Below are positions 45,684 to 54,880 of a stretch of 64,000 bases of DNA, piece by piece; the first letter of the stretch is position 1, and each line of letters opens with the position of its first letter. Source of the stretch: Arsukibacterium sp. MJ3. GTDB lineage: Bacteria; Pseudomonadota; Gammaproteobacteria; Enterobacterales; Alteromonadaceae. A model generated the notes under the pieces. The model was not told the DNA's origin. It saw only the letters and a program-made list of their open reading frames with translations, and ran no database searches. The stretch is taken from the NCBI RefSeq assembly GCF_000987765.1, contig NZ_LAHP01000002.1:124001-188000 (forward strand), in the 5' to 3' direction. A program made the position numbers and the translations under genes.

Positions 45684-48350
45684 ATGTCTGAAGTCAATAA
45701 AGTTGACATCGACGCTCTGGAAACAAAAGAGTGGCTGGAAGCGCTGGAATCAGTAGTGCGCACCGAAGGTGTTGAGCGGGCGCAATTCCTGCTTGAACAA
45801 GTATTAGAGCAGGCGCGCTTAGAGGGCGTGGCCATGCCAACCGGTGTAACCACTAACTATATCAACACCATCCCGCCACAGCAGGAACCGGCTTATCCTG
45901 GTGATGTTAATCTGGAACGACGTATTCGCTCGGTTATTCGCTGGAATGCGATAATGATTGTTTTGCGCGGCTCGAAAAAAGAGCTGGATTTAGGCGGCCA
46001 TATGGCGTCTTACCAGTCTTCGGCGGCGTTCTACGAAACTTGTTTTAACCATTTTTTCCGCGCGCCAAATGAACAAGACGGTGGCGATTTGGTTTATTAT
46101 CAAGGCCATATTTCGCCGGGTATTTATGCCCGTGCTTTTGTCGAAGGGCGCTTAACTGCGGCCCAGCTAGATGGCTTTCGCCAGGAAGTTGATGGCAAGG
46201 GTTTACCAAGCTACCCGCATCCGAAATTAATGCCCGAGTTTTGGCAGTTTCCAACGGTATCAATGGGTTTAGGCCCAATAGCGTCTATTTATCAAGCACG
46301 GTTTTTAAAGTATTTAAACGGCCGTGGCTTAAAAGATACCAGTCAGCAACGGGTGTATGCCTTTTTAGGTGATGGCGAAATGGACGAGCCAGAATCACGT
46401 GGTGCCATTAGTTTTGCGGCCCGTGAAAAACTGAATAACCTGTGCTTTTTAATTAACTGTAACCTGCAACGGCTAGATGGCCCGGTAATGGGTAATGGTA
46501 AAATTATTCAAGAGCTGGAAGGCCTGTTCCGTGGCGCCGGCTGGAATGTCATTAAAGTAGTATGGGGCCGTGGCTGGGATAAACTGCTGGCCAAAGACAC
46601 TACCGGCAAGCTGTTACAACTTATGAATGAAACGGTTGACGGTGATTACCAAACCTATAAAGCCAACGACGGTGCTTTTGTCCGTAAGCATTTCTTTGGC
46701 CGTTATCCGGAAACCACCGCGCTGGTTGCCGATATGACCGATGAAGAAATATTCGCCTTAAAACGCGGTGGTCACGAGCCATCCAAGCTGTTTGCGGCCT
46801 TTAAAGCCGCAGAAAACTGCACCGACAAACCTACCGTAATTTTAGCCAAAACGGTTAAAGGTTATGGCATGGGGGATGCGGCCGAGGGTAAAAACATAGC
46901 GCACCAGGTGAAAAAAATGGACATGACCCATGTGCTGCAATTACGCAAGCGCCTGGGGCTGGAAGACTATATCAGTGAAGATGCGGTAGATGATTTACCC
47001 TACATTGAACTGCCCAAAGGCTCACCAGAGCTGCAGTATTTGCATGACAGACGTAATGCCTTGCACGGCTACACCCCGGTGCGTCTGCCAAACTTTAGCA
47101 CGCCATTAACTCTGCCTGAGCTTGACGCCTTTGAGTCATTATTAACCGAACAAAAGCGTGATATTTCAACCACTATGGGGTATACCCGTATTCTGAATAT
47201 TCTGCTGAAAGATGAGCATATCGGTAAGCAAATTGTGCCGATTGTGGCCGACGAAGCCCGTACCTTTGGTATGGAAGGGTTATTTCGGCAAATAGGTATT
47301 TACAACCCGGGTGGCCAGAACTATACGCCGGAAGACCGCTCGGTGGTGTCTTATTACAAAGAAGATATTGGTGGCCAGGTACTGCAGGAAGGTATTAACG
47401 AACTGGGCGCCATGTCGTCCTGGGTTGCTGCTGCCACGTCTTACAGCACCAACGACTTACCGATGATCCCGTTCTACATTTATTACTCAATGTTTGGTTT
47501 TCAACGGGTGGGCGATATGGCCTGGATGGCCGGCGATCAACAAGCGCGCGGTTTCTTGTTGGGTGCCACGGCGGGCCGTACTACGTTAAACGGTGAAGGC
47601 TTACAACACGAAGATGGCCACAGCCATGTGCTGGCCAGCACCGTGCCAAACTGTATTTCGTACGACCCGACTTATGTCTACGAGCTGGCTGTTATTATGC
47701 AAGATGGTATCCGCCGCATGTATGGTAAAGATCAGGAAAACATCTACTACTATATTACGGTAATGAACGAGAACTACCATCATCCGGCCATGCCAAAAGG
47801 CGCCGAAGACGGTATTCGTCGCGGTATTTATAAGCTGGAGTCGTATAACGGTGATCGGGCTAAAGTACAGCTGTTAGGCTCAGGCACTATTTTTAATGAA
47901 GTGCGTAAAGCGGCTGAAATTCTCAGCAAAGACTATGGCGTAGCGTCAGATGTGTACTCGGTAACCTCGTTTAACGAGCTGGCACGTGATGGTCAGGATG
48001 TGGAGCGTTACAATATGCTGCACCCCGATGCCAAAGAAAAAATCGCATTCGTCGCCAGCGTAATGGGCAATGCCCCGGCTATTGCCGCCACCGATTATAT
48101 GAAAAACTACGCCGAGCAAATTCGCGGCTTTATTCCTGCGGTGTCTTATAAGGTGCTGGGTACTGACGGTTATGGCCGTTCAGACAGCCGGGAAAACCTG
48201 CGTCGTCATTTTGAAGTAAATGCCAGTTATATTGTGGTGGCTGCTTTATCTGAATTGGTAAAACAAGGCGAGCTGAAAAAAGCGGTGGTAAGCGAGGCCA
48301 TTAAGAAATTTGGCATTGATGTGGCTAAAACCAACCCACTGTACGCATAA
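45684..48350 (+). CDS. aceE: Pyruvate dehydrogenase E1 component
   Basis: Thiamine-diphosphate-dependent E1 subunit of pyruvate dehydrogenase, 888 residues (E. coli 887), homodimeric type. The TPP motif GDGEMDEPESRGAISFAAREKLNNL (G-D-G through N-N) is complete, and HKxxPPG-like active-site histidines occur in the AYFGDGE and GLQHEDGHSH regions. It decarboxylates pyruvate and hands the acetyl group to the lipoyl domains of AceF. It is the second gene of the pdhR operon and is followed by aceF after 11 bases. No key residue is missing. Confidence 0.98.
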   Translation: MSEVNKVDIDALETKEWLEALESVVRTEGVERAQFLLEQVLEQARLEGVAMPTGVTTNYINTIPPQQEPAYPGDVNLERRIRSVIRWNAIMIVLRGSKKELDLGGHMASYQSSAAFYETCFNHFFRAPNEQDGGDLVYYQGHISPGIYARAFVEGRLTAAQLDGFRQEVDGKGLPSYPHPKLMPEFWQFPTVSMGLGPIASIYQARFLKYLNGRGLKDTSQQRVYAFLGDGEMDEPESRGAISFAAREKLNNLCFLINCNLQRLDGPVMGNGKIIQELEGLFRGAGWNVIKVVWGRGWDKLLAKDTTGKLLQLMNETVDGDYQTYKANDGAFVRKHFFGRYPETTALVADMTDEEIFALKRGGHEPSKLFAAFKAAENCTDKPTVILAKTVKGYGMGDAAEGKNIAHQVKKMDMTHVLQLRKRLGLEDYISEDAVDDLPYIELPKGSPELQYLHDRRNALHGYTPVRLPNFSTPLTLPELDAFESLLTEQKRDISTTMGYTRILNILLKDEHIGKQIVPIVADEARTFGMEGLFRQIGIYNPGGQNYTPEDRSVVSYYKEDIGGQVLQEGINELGAMSSWVAAATSYSTNDLPMIPFYIYYSMFGFQRVGDMAWMAGDQQARGFLLGATAGRTTLNGEGLQHEDGHSHVLASTVPNCISYDPTYVYELAVIMQDGIRRMYGKDQENIYYYITVMNENYHHPAMPKGAEDGIRRGIYKLESYNGDRAKVQLLGSGTIFNEVRKAAEILSKDYGVASDVYSVTSFNELARDGQDVERYNMLHPDAKEKIAFVASVMGNAPAIAATDYMKNYAEQIRGFIPAVSYKVLGTDGYGRSDSRENLRRHFEVNASYIVVAALSELVKQGELKKAVVSEAIKKFGIDVAKTNPLYA

Positions 48351-48361
48351 GGGGATAACTG

Positions 48362-50116
48362 ATGACGATTGAAATAAAGGTCCCGGACATTGGTGCGGAT
48401 GAGGTTGAAGTAACCGAAATACTGGTAAAAATTGGTGACAAGATTGACGCCGAGCAGTCTTTAATTAATGTTGAAGGTGATAAAGCTGCCATGGAAATAC
48501 CGGCCAGTGAAGGCGGTGTGGTAAAAGAAATTAAAGTAAAAACCGGTGATATGGTAAAAACCGGCAGCCTGCTCATGATTTTTGAAGATGAAAGTAAAGG
48601 CGACGACAGCGCTAAAGATGACAACAAGCAGGACGACAGCAAAAAAGACGCTGATGCTGATCACACCGATGCGAAAGCTGAAGATAAAGCTACTGACAAA
48701 AAAGCAGACGATACAGCCGACAGTAAAAAATCAAACAGTAAAAAAACTAGCGGCAGCGCCACTAAACAGGTTGAAGTGCCTGACATTGGCGCCGACCCGG
48801 TTGAAGTAACCGAAATTTTGGTAAAAGTAGGTGACGTCGTTAAAGCCGATCAGTCAATACTGAGTGTTGAAGGCGATAAAGCTAGCATGGAAGTGCCGGC
48901 CCCGTTCGACGGCAAGGTAAAAGAGCTAAAAGTGACTGTTGGCGATAAAGTGTCAACTGGTAGCCTGATTATGGTATTTGAAACTGCCGCTGCTGACGAC
49001 GCCGACACTGATGATACTGATACTGATACTGATGACGCTGACAGCGGCGACGACAACAAAAGCGACAGCCAGACCGAGCGCCAGAGTGAACCAAAAACTG
49101 AGCCAAAAGCTGAGCAAAAGTCAGAGCAAAAAACAGCTGAGCCAGCGTCAGGCAACGGTTTTGTCGAGAACAACGCCTATGCCCACGCGTCACCGGTTAT
49201 TCGCCGTTTAGCGCGCGAGTTTGGTATTAATTTGGCCAAGGTTAATGGCAGTGGCCGTAAAGGCCGCGTGGTAAAAGAAGACGTGCAAAGCTATGTTAAG
49301 CAGCTGGTAAAGCAGGCTGAAAGCGGTGTCTCATCTTCAGGTGGCGGCTCTGGTGCCGGTAACAGTATGGGCTTTGACCTTATTGCCTGGCCTAAAGTCG
49401 ACTTTGCCAAATTTGGCGAGGTAGAAACGAAGCCACTGTCACGTATTCAAAAGCTGTCGGGTAATAATTTACACCGCAACTGGGTGCGTATACCGCATGT
49501 AACCCAGTTTGACGAAGCGGACATCACCGGCCTAGAAGATTTTCGCAAAGCGCAAAACGCCCTGGCAGATAAAAAGAAACTGGGCGTTAAGTACACGCCG
49601 CTGGTGTTTATTATGAAAGCGGTGGCCAAGGCATTGGAAGACTACCCAACCTTTTGTAGTTCATTGTCTGAAGATGGCACCAGCTTAATTATGAAACAGT
49701 ATATTCACATAGGTATTGCGGTAGATACGCCGAATGGTTTGGTGGTACCGGTGGTAAAAGACGTTAACAAAAAAGGTATAATTGAACTGTCGCGTGAGCT
49801 GATGGAGATTTCCAGCAAAGCACGCGAAGGTAAGTTAAGCTCTGCTGATATGCAGGGTGGCTGTTTTACTATTTCAAGCTTGGGTGGCATTGGTGGCACG
49901 GCGTTTACGCCAATAGTTAATGCCCCGGAAGTGGCCATTTTGGGGGTGTCTAAGTCAGACATTAAACCAAAATGGAACGGTAATGAGTTTGAACCTAAGT
50001 TAATGCTGCCGTTGTCGTTATCGTACGACCATCGGGTAATTGACGGTGCGCTGGCCGCACGCTTTACTGCTACCCTGGCCAGTTACCTGGCCGATATCCG
50101 GCAAATTATTATGTAA
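48362..50116 (+). CDS. aceF: Dihydrolipoyl transacetylase E2 component
   Basis: Core acetyltransferase of the pyruvate dehydrogenase complex, 584 residues. Two lipoyl domains (about 3-76 and 137-210) carry the modified lysines in [11 protein letters not shown] and [12 protein letters not shown] peripheral-subunit-binding domain (about 275-312, [23 protein letters not shown]) and the catalytic domain (about 350-584, ending with active-site [15 protein letters not shown]) follow. E. coli AceF has three lipoyl domains, so two are used here. The linkers are unusual, being packed with Asp/Lys/Ser/Thr rather than Ala/Pro. It starts 11 bases after aceE. Confidence 0.97.
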   Translation: MTIEIKVPDIGADEVEVTEILVKIGDKIDAEQSLINVEGDKAAMEIPASEGGVVKEIKVKTGDMVKTGSLLMIFEDESKGDDSAKDDNKQDDSKKDADADHTDAKAEDKATDKKADDTADSKKSNSKKTSGSATKQVEVPDIGADPVEVTEILVKVGDVVKADQSILSVEGDKASMEVPAPFDGKVKELKVTVGDKVSTGSLIMVFETAAADDADTDDTDTDTDDADSGDDNKSDSQTERQSEPKTEPKAEQKSEQKTAEPASGNGFVENNAYAHASPVIRRLAREFGINLAKVNGSGRKGRVVKEDVQSYVKQLVKQAESGVSSSGGGSGAGNSMGFDLIAWPKVDFAKFGEVETKPLSRIQKLSGNNLHRNWVRIPHVTQFDEADITGLEDFRKAQNALADKKKLGVKYTPLVFIMKAVAKALEDYPTFCSSLSEDGTSLIMKQYIHIGIAVDTPNGLVVPVVKDVNKKGIIELSRELMEISSKAREGKLSSADMQGGCFTISSLGGIGGTAFTPIVNAPEVAILGVSKSDIKPKWNGNEFEPKLMLPLSLSYDHRVIDGALAARFTATLASYLADIRQIIM

Positions 50117-50123
50117 AACCAGC

Positions 50124-50162
50124 TTACGCCACTACTTACATGGCTAAAAGTGGCGTAATTTT
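50124..50162 (+). terminator. Terminator-like hairpin between aceF and lpd
   Basis: TTACGCCACT (50124-50133) pairs with AGTGGCGTAA (50149-50158) around a 15-base loop, followed by TTTT. It may partly end the aceEF transcript. Together with the 179-base gap before lpd it suggests that lpd also has its own promoter. Confidence 0.5.
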
Positions 50163-50295
50163 AGCTGCATAATGCATTCTTAGGTTACAGAGCGGCGGCT
50201 CTGATGTTAAAATTCCGCCATAATTTTCGCCTGATAGCCGTACCCTACACTGTGCTGTCAGAAAACCGAACTGACCCGATATAAAAGGTATAACA

Positions 50296-51708
50296 ATGAG
50301 CAACGATATTAAAACTCAGCTAGTAGTCGTGGGCGCAGGCCCTGGCGGTTATTCTGCGGCGTTTCGTGCAGCAGATTTAGGTTTAGAGGTTACCCTGGTT
50401 GAAGCGCGCAGCACCTTAGGTGGCGTTTGCTTAAACGTGGGTTGTATTCCGTCTAAAGCCTTATTGCACGTTGCTAAAGTTATTGACGATGCGCATGACA
50501 TGGCCGCACACGGTGTGAGCTTTGGCGAGCCAAAAATTGATTTAGACAAAGTGCGCGAATGGAAAGACAAAGTGGTTGCTCAGCTGACTAACGGCCTGGG
50601 CGGCATGGCAAAAATGCGTAAAGTAAAAGTAGTAACCGGTTTTGGTAAATTTACCGGCGCTAACACCTTACAGGTTGGCGATACCACCATTACCTTTGAA
50701 CACGCTATTATTGCTGCCGGTTCAGAGCCAATAGTACTGCCGTTTATTCCAAAAGAAGACGACCGCGTTATTGACTCTACTGGCGCGCTGGAATTAAAAG
50801 ATATTCCGGGCGAAATGCTGGTATTAGGTGGCGGTATTATTGGTCTGGAAATGGGTACTGTCTATCGTGCCATGGGCTCTAAAGTATCGGTAGTAGAGTT
50901 TGCTGATCAGTTAATCCCTGCTGCTGATGCCGATTTAGTTAAAGCTTACACCAAGTACAACAGCAAAAAATTCAACATTATGTTATCGACCAAAGTGGTT
51001 GGCGTTGAAGCGAAGAAAGACGGTTTATACGTAACTTTTGAGGGCAAAAACGCGCCAGATAAAGCGGTACGTTACGACAAAGTTCTGGTGGCAGTAGGCC
51101 GTAAGCCAAACGGTAACCTGTTAGACGTCACTAAAGCGGGTGTTAAGGTAGACGAGCGCGGCTTTATTAACGTAGACAAGCAACTGCGCACCAACGTTGG
51201 CCACATTTACGCTATTGGTGACGTTATTGGCCAGCCAATGTTAGCGCACAAAGCCGTACACGAAGGCCATGTAGCGGCTGAAGTTATTTCGGGTTTAAAG
51301 CACTTCTTTGACCCACGTTGCATTCCATCAGTAGCGTACACCGACCCTGAAATAGCCTGGACCGGTATTACCGAGAAAGAAGCGAAAGAGCAGGGCATAA
51401 AAGTAGAAACCGCCACTTTCCCATGGGCCGCCTCTGGCCGTGCTATTGCTTCAGCCCGCACTGAAGGTTTAACCAAGTTAATCTTCGACAAGGAAACCCA
51501 CCGCATTTTAGGTGGTGCTATTGTCGGTATTAACGCCGGTGAAATGCTGGGCGAAATCTGTTTGGCAGTAGAAATGGGTGCCGACGCCGAAGATATTGCG
51601 TTAACCATTCACGCTCACCCAACGCTAAACGAGTCTATTGGTTTAGCCGCAGAAATGTACGAAGGCACAATCACCGACCTACCCAACCCGAAAGCCAAGA
51701 AAAAGTAA
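50296..51708 (+). CDS. lpdA: Dihydrolipoyl dehydrogenase E3 component
   Basis: FAD-linked dihydrolipoamide dehydrogenase of 470 residues (E. coli 474) that reoxidises the lipoyl groups of AceF and of other 2-oxo acid dehydrogenases, passing electrons to NAD+. The FAD motif VVGAGPGGYSAAFRA, redox cysteines C45 and C50 in GGVCLNVGCIPSKALL, the NAD motif VLGGGIIGLEMG and the C-terminal base His in IHAHPTLNES are all present. It is separated from aceF by 179 bases and has a terminator of its own, so it may be expressed both with the complex and independently. Confidence 0.98.
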   Translation: MSNDIKTQLVVVGAGPGGYSAAFRAADLGLEVTLVEARSTLGGVCLNVGCIPSKALLHVAKVIDDAHDMAAHGVSFGEPKIDLDKVREWKDKVVAQLTNGLGGMAKMRKVKVVTGFGKFTGANTLQVGDTTITFEHAIIAAGSEPIVLPFIPKEDDRVIDSTGALELKDIPGEMLVLGGGIIGLEMGTVYRAMGSKVSVVEFADQLIPAADADLVKAYTKYNSKKFNIMLSTKVVGVEAKKDGLYVTFEGKNAPDKAVRYDKVLVAVGRKPNGNLLDVTKAGVKVDERGFINVDKQLRTNVGHIYAIGDVIGQPMLAHKAVHEGHVAAEVISGLKHFFDPRCIPSVAYTDPEIAWTGITEKEAKEQGIKVETATFPWAASGRAIASARTEGLTKLIFDKETHRILGGAIVGINAGEMLGEICLAVEMGADAEDIALTIHAHPTLNESIGLAAEMYEGTITDLPNPKAKKK

Positions 51709-51725
51709 TTTTTCTGGATAAGTAG

Positions 51726-51763
51726 AAACAACAAAGGCCGCGTATGCGGCCTTTGTTGTTTTA
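51726..51763 (+). terminator. Intrinsic terminator after lpd
   Basis: AAACAACAAAGGCCGC (51726-51741) pairs with GCGGCCTTTGTTGTTT (51746-51761) around a 4-base GTAT loop. The A/T ends make it work in either direction, but only lpd ends here. Confidence 0.9.
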
Positions 51764-51895
51764 AATCTGCAACATATTTAAATTTTCCAAGCACAGACCG
51801 ACAACATGAAATGTTGCATAATAAAAAAATTGTAAGCTTTGTGTTTTATTTAGTTGGCATGTTGTGCTGCGTTTTTATTGGAAAGGACGCTCAAT

Positions 51896-52117
51896 ATGCA
51901 AACAAGAGCTGGTTTCACTGCCTCCGCACTAGCATTCCGACAAGTTTACGACGATGTCGGTAAAACGGTTGCAGGGGTAGGAGCGTTAATTGGTGGCCGG
52001 GTAAACCATAATATTAACAACATTACGCCCGCCCAGGGGCAGTTTCAAAATGCTTGTGCAATTCGTATGAGTTATGTGCTAAATAAAACTGGGGTCAAAG
52101 TTTCTTTTAATTATTAG
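51896..52117 (+). pseudogene. Truncated Tae4-type T6SS amidase effector (N-terminal half)
   Basis: A frame of 73 residues closely resembles the first half of Tae4 effectors, which are peptidoglycan amidases delivered by type VI secretion. The segment LAFRQVYDDVGKTVAGVGAL is followed by IGGRVNHNI and the signature FQNACAIRMSYVLNKTG, which holds the catalytic cysteine (C54). Full Tae4 proteins are about 160 residues. Here the frame ends at VSFNY, before the catalytic His and Asp (GHxxLW region). I could find no continuation in the following 300 bases, nor any Tai4 immunity gene or T6SS structural gene nearby. RBS AAAGGA precedes ATG 51896. It is probably an inactive remnant, though the frame itself is clean. 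Confidence 0.75.
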
Positions 52118-52174
52118 GGTTAGATCAAAATTAAATAATTTTGTTGTGCCTCGAGGCACTGGACTACCTAGGCC

Positions 52175-52211
52175 AGCATGCAGTAGCAGAAAAATGCTGC
52201 TACTGCATGCT
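52175..52211. repeat. Perfect 15-base inverted repeat
   Basis: AGCATGCAGTAGCAG (52175-52189) and CTGCTACTGCATGCT (52197-52211) pair perfectly across a 7-base loop. No T-tract follows on either strand, so it is not a standard terminator. It may be a remnant of a mobile element, a protein-binding palindrome or an RNA hairpin. Confidence 0.6.
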
Positions 52212-52376
52212 GCTGACATTTAAATACCAGTTGGCCTGACGGATAAGACTCTGCTTTATTACCATAATGACGTAGTTCCAGCCTAACGTGATGTTTGCTT
52301 GAACTCATGTGCGCCATGTGAATCATATATAGAACATAAGAGCTTTTAATGCTTTACATATAAACCACTTAAAACC

Positions 52377-52444
52377 TTGACGCACTGAGTAAGTCATACT
52401 AAATTGATTTATACATAAAACATTAGAGCTCATTGTGAGCTATA
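52377..52444 (+). promoter_or_regulatory. hipBA promoter and operator (predicted)
   Basis: TTGACG (52377-52382) and TAAATT (52400-52405), 17 bases apart, form a plausible sigma-70 promoter. Shortly downstream TAGAGCTCA (52424-52432) and TGAGCTATA (52436-52444) form a palindrome around TTG with one mismatched pair, 12 bases before the hipB start. It has the form of a HipB autoregulatory operator. Confidence 0.65.
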
Positions 52445-52456
52445 TGTGGAGCAAAA

Positions 52457-52795
52457 ATGCCTAGATCCACCGTGAGAGCATACTCTCGCTATACCGAAGA
52501 AGCGTTATCATTATTAGCAGGGCTGATCCGCGCTGCACGACTTGAGAAAAAATTGAGCGCCCAAGAGGTGGCTGACCGTGTAGGCATCTCTAGAGGAATG
52601 CTCTCACGCATCGAAAAAGCAGATCCTAAGTGCGAAATTGGAGCCACTTTTGAAGTCGCCAGAATTGTTGGGGTGAGTTTATTTGACGCCGAACCAAGCC
52701 GATTGGCGATGCAGGTTAAACAAGTTGAAGAAAAGCTTGCTTTACTACCAAAAAGCGCCAGAAAAACCAAGAAAGCAGTAATAGATGACTTCTAA
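52457..52795 (+). CDS. hipB: HipB-type antitoxin, XRE-family regulator
   Basis: DNA-binding antitoxin of 112 residues. The XRE helix-turn-helix spans about residues 18-75 (LIRAARLEKKLSAQEVADRVGISRGMLSRIEKADPKCEIGATFEVARIVG). The tail is basic and flexible (PKSARKTKKAVIDDF), as in antitoxins that also hold the HipA toxin. Its end overlaps the start of hipA by 11 bases, the usual order for hipBA. The GAGC palindrome just upstream is the likely self-regulatory site. Codon use and the AT-rich flanks differ somewhat from neighbours, hinting at acquisition by transfer. Confidence 0.88.
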   Translation: MPRSTVRAYSRYTEEALSLLAGLIRAARLEKKLSAQEVADRVGISRGMLSRIEKADPKCEIGATFEVARIVGVSLFDAEPSRLAMQVKQVEEKLALLPKSARKTKKAVIDDF

Positions 52796-54065
52796 ATATG
52801 AATATCATGAAGCATTTGTGTGGATATGGTTGCCGGATGCAACGGAGCCAGTGGTTGCGGGGCGACTGGAGGCTGATGGAAATCAGTTATTGTTTAACTA
52901 CGGTAAAAGTTATCTCGACAGAGCAAAGGAGGCTATCACTATCTATGCGCCGGAGTTACCGTTAAAGCCCGGTATTCTGCCATTAATGGATGGACTGACT
53001 GTACCGGGATGTATACGTGACTGTGCTCCAGATGCGTGGGGGCGCCGGGTTATCATTAACCGGCGTCTTGGTCATAAAGGCGGGAACATTGATACAGCTC
53101 AACTTGATGAGCTGACCTACTTGCTTGAATCAGGTTCTGACCGGATTGGGGCATTAGATTTTCAGCGCTCTGCCACTGAATACGTTCCGAGATCCGCTAC
53201 TAATGTCACTATGGAAGAATTGCTGGAGTCTGCTGAACGTGTTGAGAAAGGTGTGCCGTTGAGTCCTGAATTAGATTACGCGCTTTTTCACGGTAGCGCT
53301 ATTGGAGGCGCTCGGCCTAAAGCATTGATTGAGGAAAGTGGCACCAAATACATCGCCAAATTCTCTGCCAGTAACGACATTTACAGCGTAGTAAAAGCAG
53401 AATTTATCGCTATGCGCCTTGCTCGAATGGCAGGACTTGATGTTGCACCAGTCAAGCTCACTCAAGCAGTGAATAAAGACGTGTTGTTGGTAAAACGGTT
53501 TGACCGAGTTCCAACACCAAAAGGTTGGGCACGTAAGTCCATTGTATCTGCACTAACCTTGTTTGCTCTGGACGAGATGATGGCTCACTATGCCAGTTAC
53601 GAGACTCTTGCAGAAATCATCCGTCACCGTTTTATTGACCCTAAGGGAACCTTGCGAGAGTTATTTAGTCGCCTGACCTTTAACATCTTGACAGGAAATA
53701 CAGATGATCATGCCAGAAACCATGCTGCCTTTTGGAATGGCAAAATACTCTCTTTAACGCCGGCTTACGATATTTGTCCTCAGGGACGCAGCGGAAACGA
53801 AGCAACTCAGGCAATGCTAATTTCTGGCAGTAATAAGATGAGCCAATTATCAACCTGTTTGGCAACAGCTCACAACTTTCTGTTATCTCAGGATGAAGCA
53901 AAAGAAATTTTCGTGCATCAGATCCAAATTATTACTGACAACTGGGGAGAAGTCTGTGATGAAGCTAAACTCAGTGAGGTCGACAAGCGTTTGTTGTGGC
54001 AGAGACAATTTCTTAATCCCTATTCGGTATCGTATATACCGAACACTCATCGGGTCGGGCTTTAA
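52785..54065 (+). CDS. hipA: HipA-family serine/threonine kinase toxin
   Basis: Toxin of 426 residues of the HipA kinase family. In E. coli HipA phosphorylates the glutamyl-tRNA synthetase GltX and promotes persistence. The N-terminal couple domain occupies about residues 1-105. The core has the nucleotide-binding GSAIGGARPKALI, the catalytic NILTGNTDDHARNHAAFW (with Asp and His) and the metal-binding AYDICPQ. These suggest an active kinase. It starts within the 3' end of hipB. In contrast to E. coli HipA, no N-terminal extra domain is fused. Its target in this host is unknown. Confidence 0.9.
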   Translation: MTSKYEYHEAFVWIWLPDATEPVVAGRLEADGNQLLFNYGKSYLDRAKEAITIYAPELPLKPGILPLMDGLTVPGCIRDCAPDAWGRRVIINRRLGHKGGNIDTAQLDELTYLLESGSDRIGALDFQRSATEYVPRSATNVTMEELLESAERVEKGVPLSPELDYALFHGSAIGGARPKALIEESGTKYIAKFSASNDIYSVVKAEFIAMRLARMAGLDVAPVKLTQAVNKDVLLVKRFDRVPTPKGWARKSIVSALTLFALDEMMAHYASYETLAEIIRHRFIDPKGTLRELFSRLTFNILTGNTDDHARNHAAFWNGKILSLTPAYDICPQGRSGNEATQAMLISGSNKMSQLSTCLATAHNFLLSQDEAKEIFVHQIQIITDNWGEVCDEAKLSEVDKRLLWQRQFLNPYSVSYIPNTHRVGL

Positions 54066-54163
54066 AAGTTGAAATGAATTTCAGGGGCCGCTAAGCAGAA
54101 CAGGCATTTCAACGATATTGAAAAAGGCACTATCAAGATTTATCAGAGTCTGAGCACGAGTAT

Positions 54164-54186
54164 TAAAATAAAATAAAATAAAATAA
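54164..54186. repeat. AAAAT microsatellite
   Basis: The pentamer AAAAT is repeated about four and a half times. It sits about 100 bases after hipA in a region without genes, and may vary in length by slippage. Confidence 0.7.
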
Positions 54187-54343
54187 ACTCAGCTCAGGGT
54201 CGTTACTGTTATTTATTAGGCGACAATTAACCTGACTGTTAAATAAACCGCCATTTACGTGCTACTTTGCAGCGGCTTTGGCTTGACGACTAAGCACGCC
54301 ACTGCACATCCTCTTTGCTACCGGAACGTCGCAAAACTACGCT

Positions 54344-54880
54344 TTACCAGTCAAGCCTTACTTCGAAGTTCATTTCAAGCAACTGGTCAGTGTCTGCAGG
54401 CTGCACTTTAATAGTGAGTTGAAAAATACGCTGTGCACCGGCCTCCAATGTGCCGATGTAAGATACATAGCCGTCGGCTTCAACCAGGCGCATTTCAATC
54501 ACGTTGATATGACCAAGCAGGTTTTGCTGTTGCGCCGTCACTTCGGCCCTAACGGTTGCTGGCTGCTGCTCTGATTGATTATCTAAAATGACCAGGTTAA
54601 GTAGTGCAAGATTAGGCTGCTGTTCGATGCCGTATTGCTCAATCATGGTCTCGCTTAGAAAGTCGGCACGGATAACATTGGCCCGAAGTGTAAAACCCTC
54701 AAACTCCATAACTTGACCCAGGGGCTTCTGTTCTTTAGCAGGCTGACCAACAGGTTCAAGCTCCCCGTCAGTTATGGCGGTTTGCTCAGTTCGTTCGCAC
54801 CCGGCCAGCACGGCAATTATGGCGAACATAACGATAGATAACATAATCCGTAGCGCACAGGTAGTGTGGTTAATGTTCAT
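54344..54880 (-). CDS. DUF4426 lipoprotein
   Basis: Predicted lipoprotein of 178 residues (lipobox VLAGC, Cys 28) with a Gln/Pro/Glu-rich spacer to about residue 55, then a beta-rich domain matching DUF4426. The family pattern is visible in FEGFTLRANVIRADFLSETMIEQYGIEQQPNLALLNLVILDN, then the EAGAQRIFQLTIKVQP strand and the final MNFEVRLDW. The function of DUF4426 proteins is unknown, but they are typical of the periplasm of marine gammaproteobacteria. The closing DNA before it is divergent from the hipBA module. Confidence 0.75.
   Translation of the reverse strand: MNINHTTCALRIMLSIVMFAIIAVLAGCERTEQTAITDGELEPVGQPAKEQKPLGQVMEFEGFTLRANVIRADFLSETMIEQYGIEQQPNLALLNLVILDNQSEQQPATVRAEVTAQQQNLLGHINVIEMRLVEADGYVSYIGTLEAGAQRIFQLTIKVQPADTDQLLEMNFEVRLDW

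Larger units (their letters stand above)
52118..52456. other. Gene-free stretch between Tae4 remnant and hipB
   Basis: No gene of useful length is visible. It contains a perfect 15-base inverted repeat (52175-52211) and the probable hipBA promoter and operator (52377-52444), and is otherwise AT-rich. Sequences that would complete the Tae4 frame were looked for in all phases and not found. Confidence 0.5.

Noticed and set aside
52100-52300. Integron-like attC motif (GCCTAAC and GTTRRRY) near the Tae4 remnant
   Set aside because: The two core motifs are not paired at proper spacing and orientation, and no integrase is seen.
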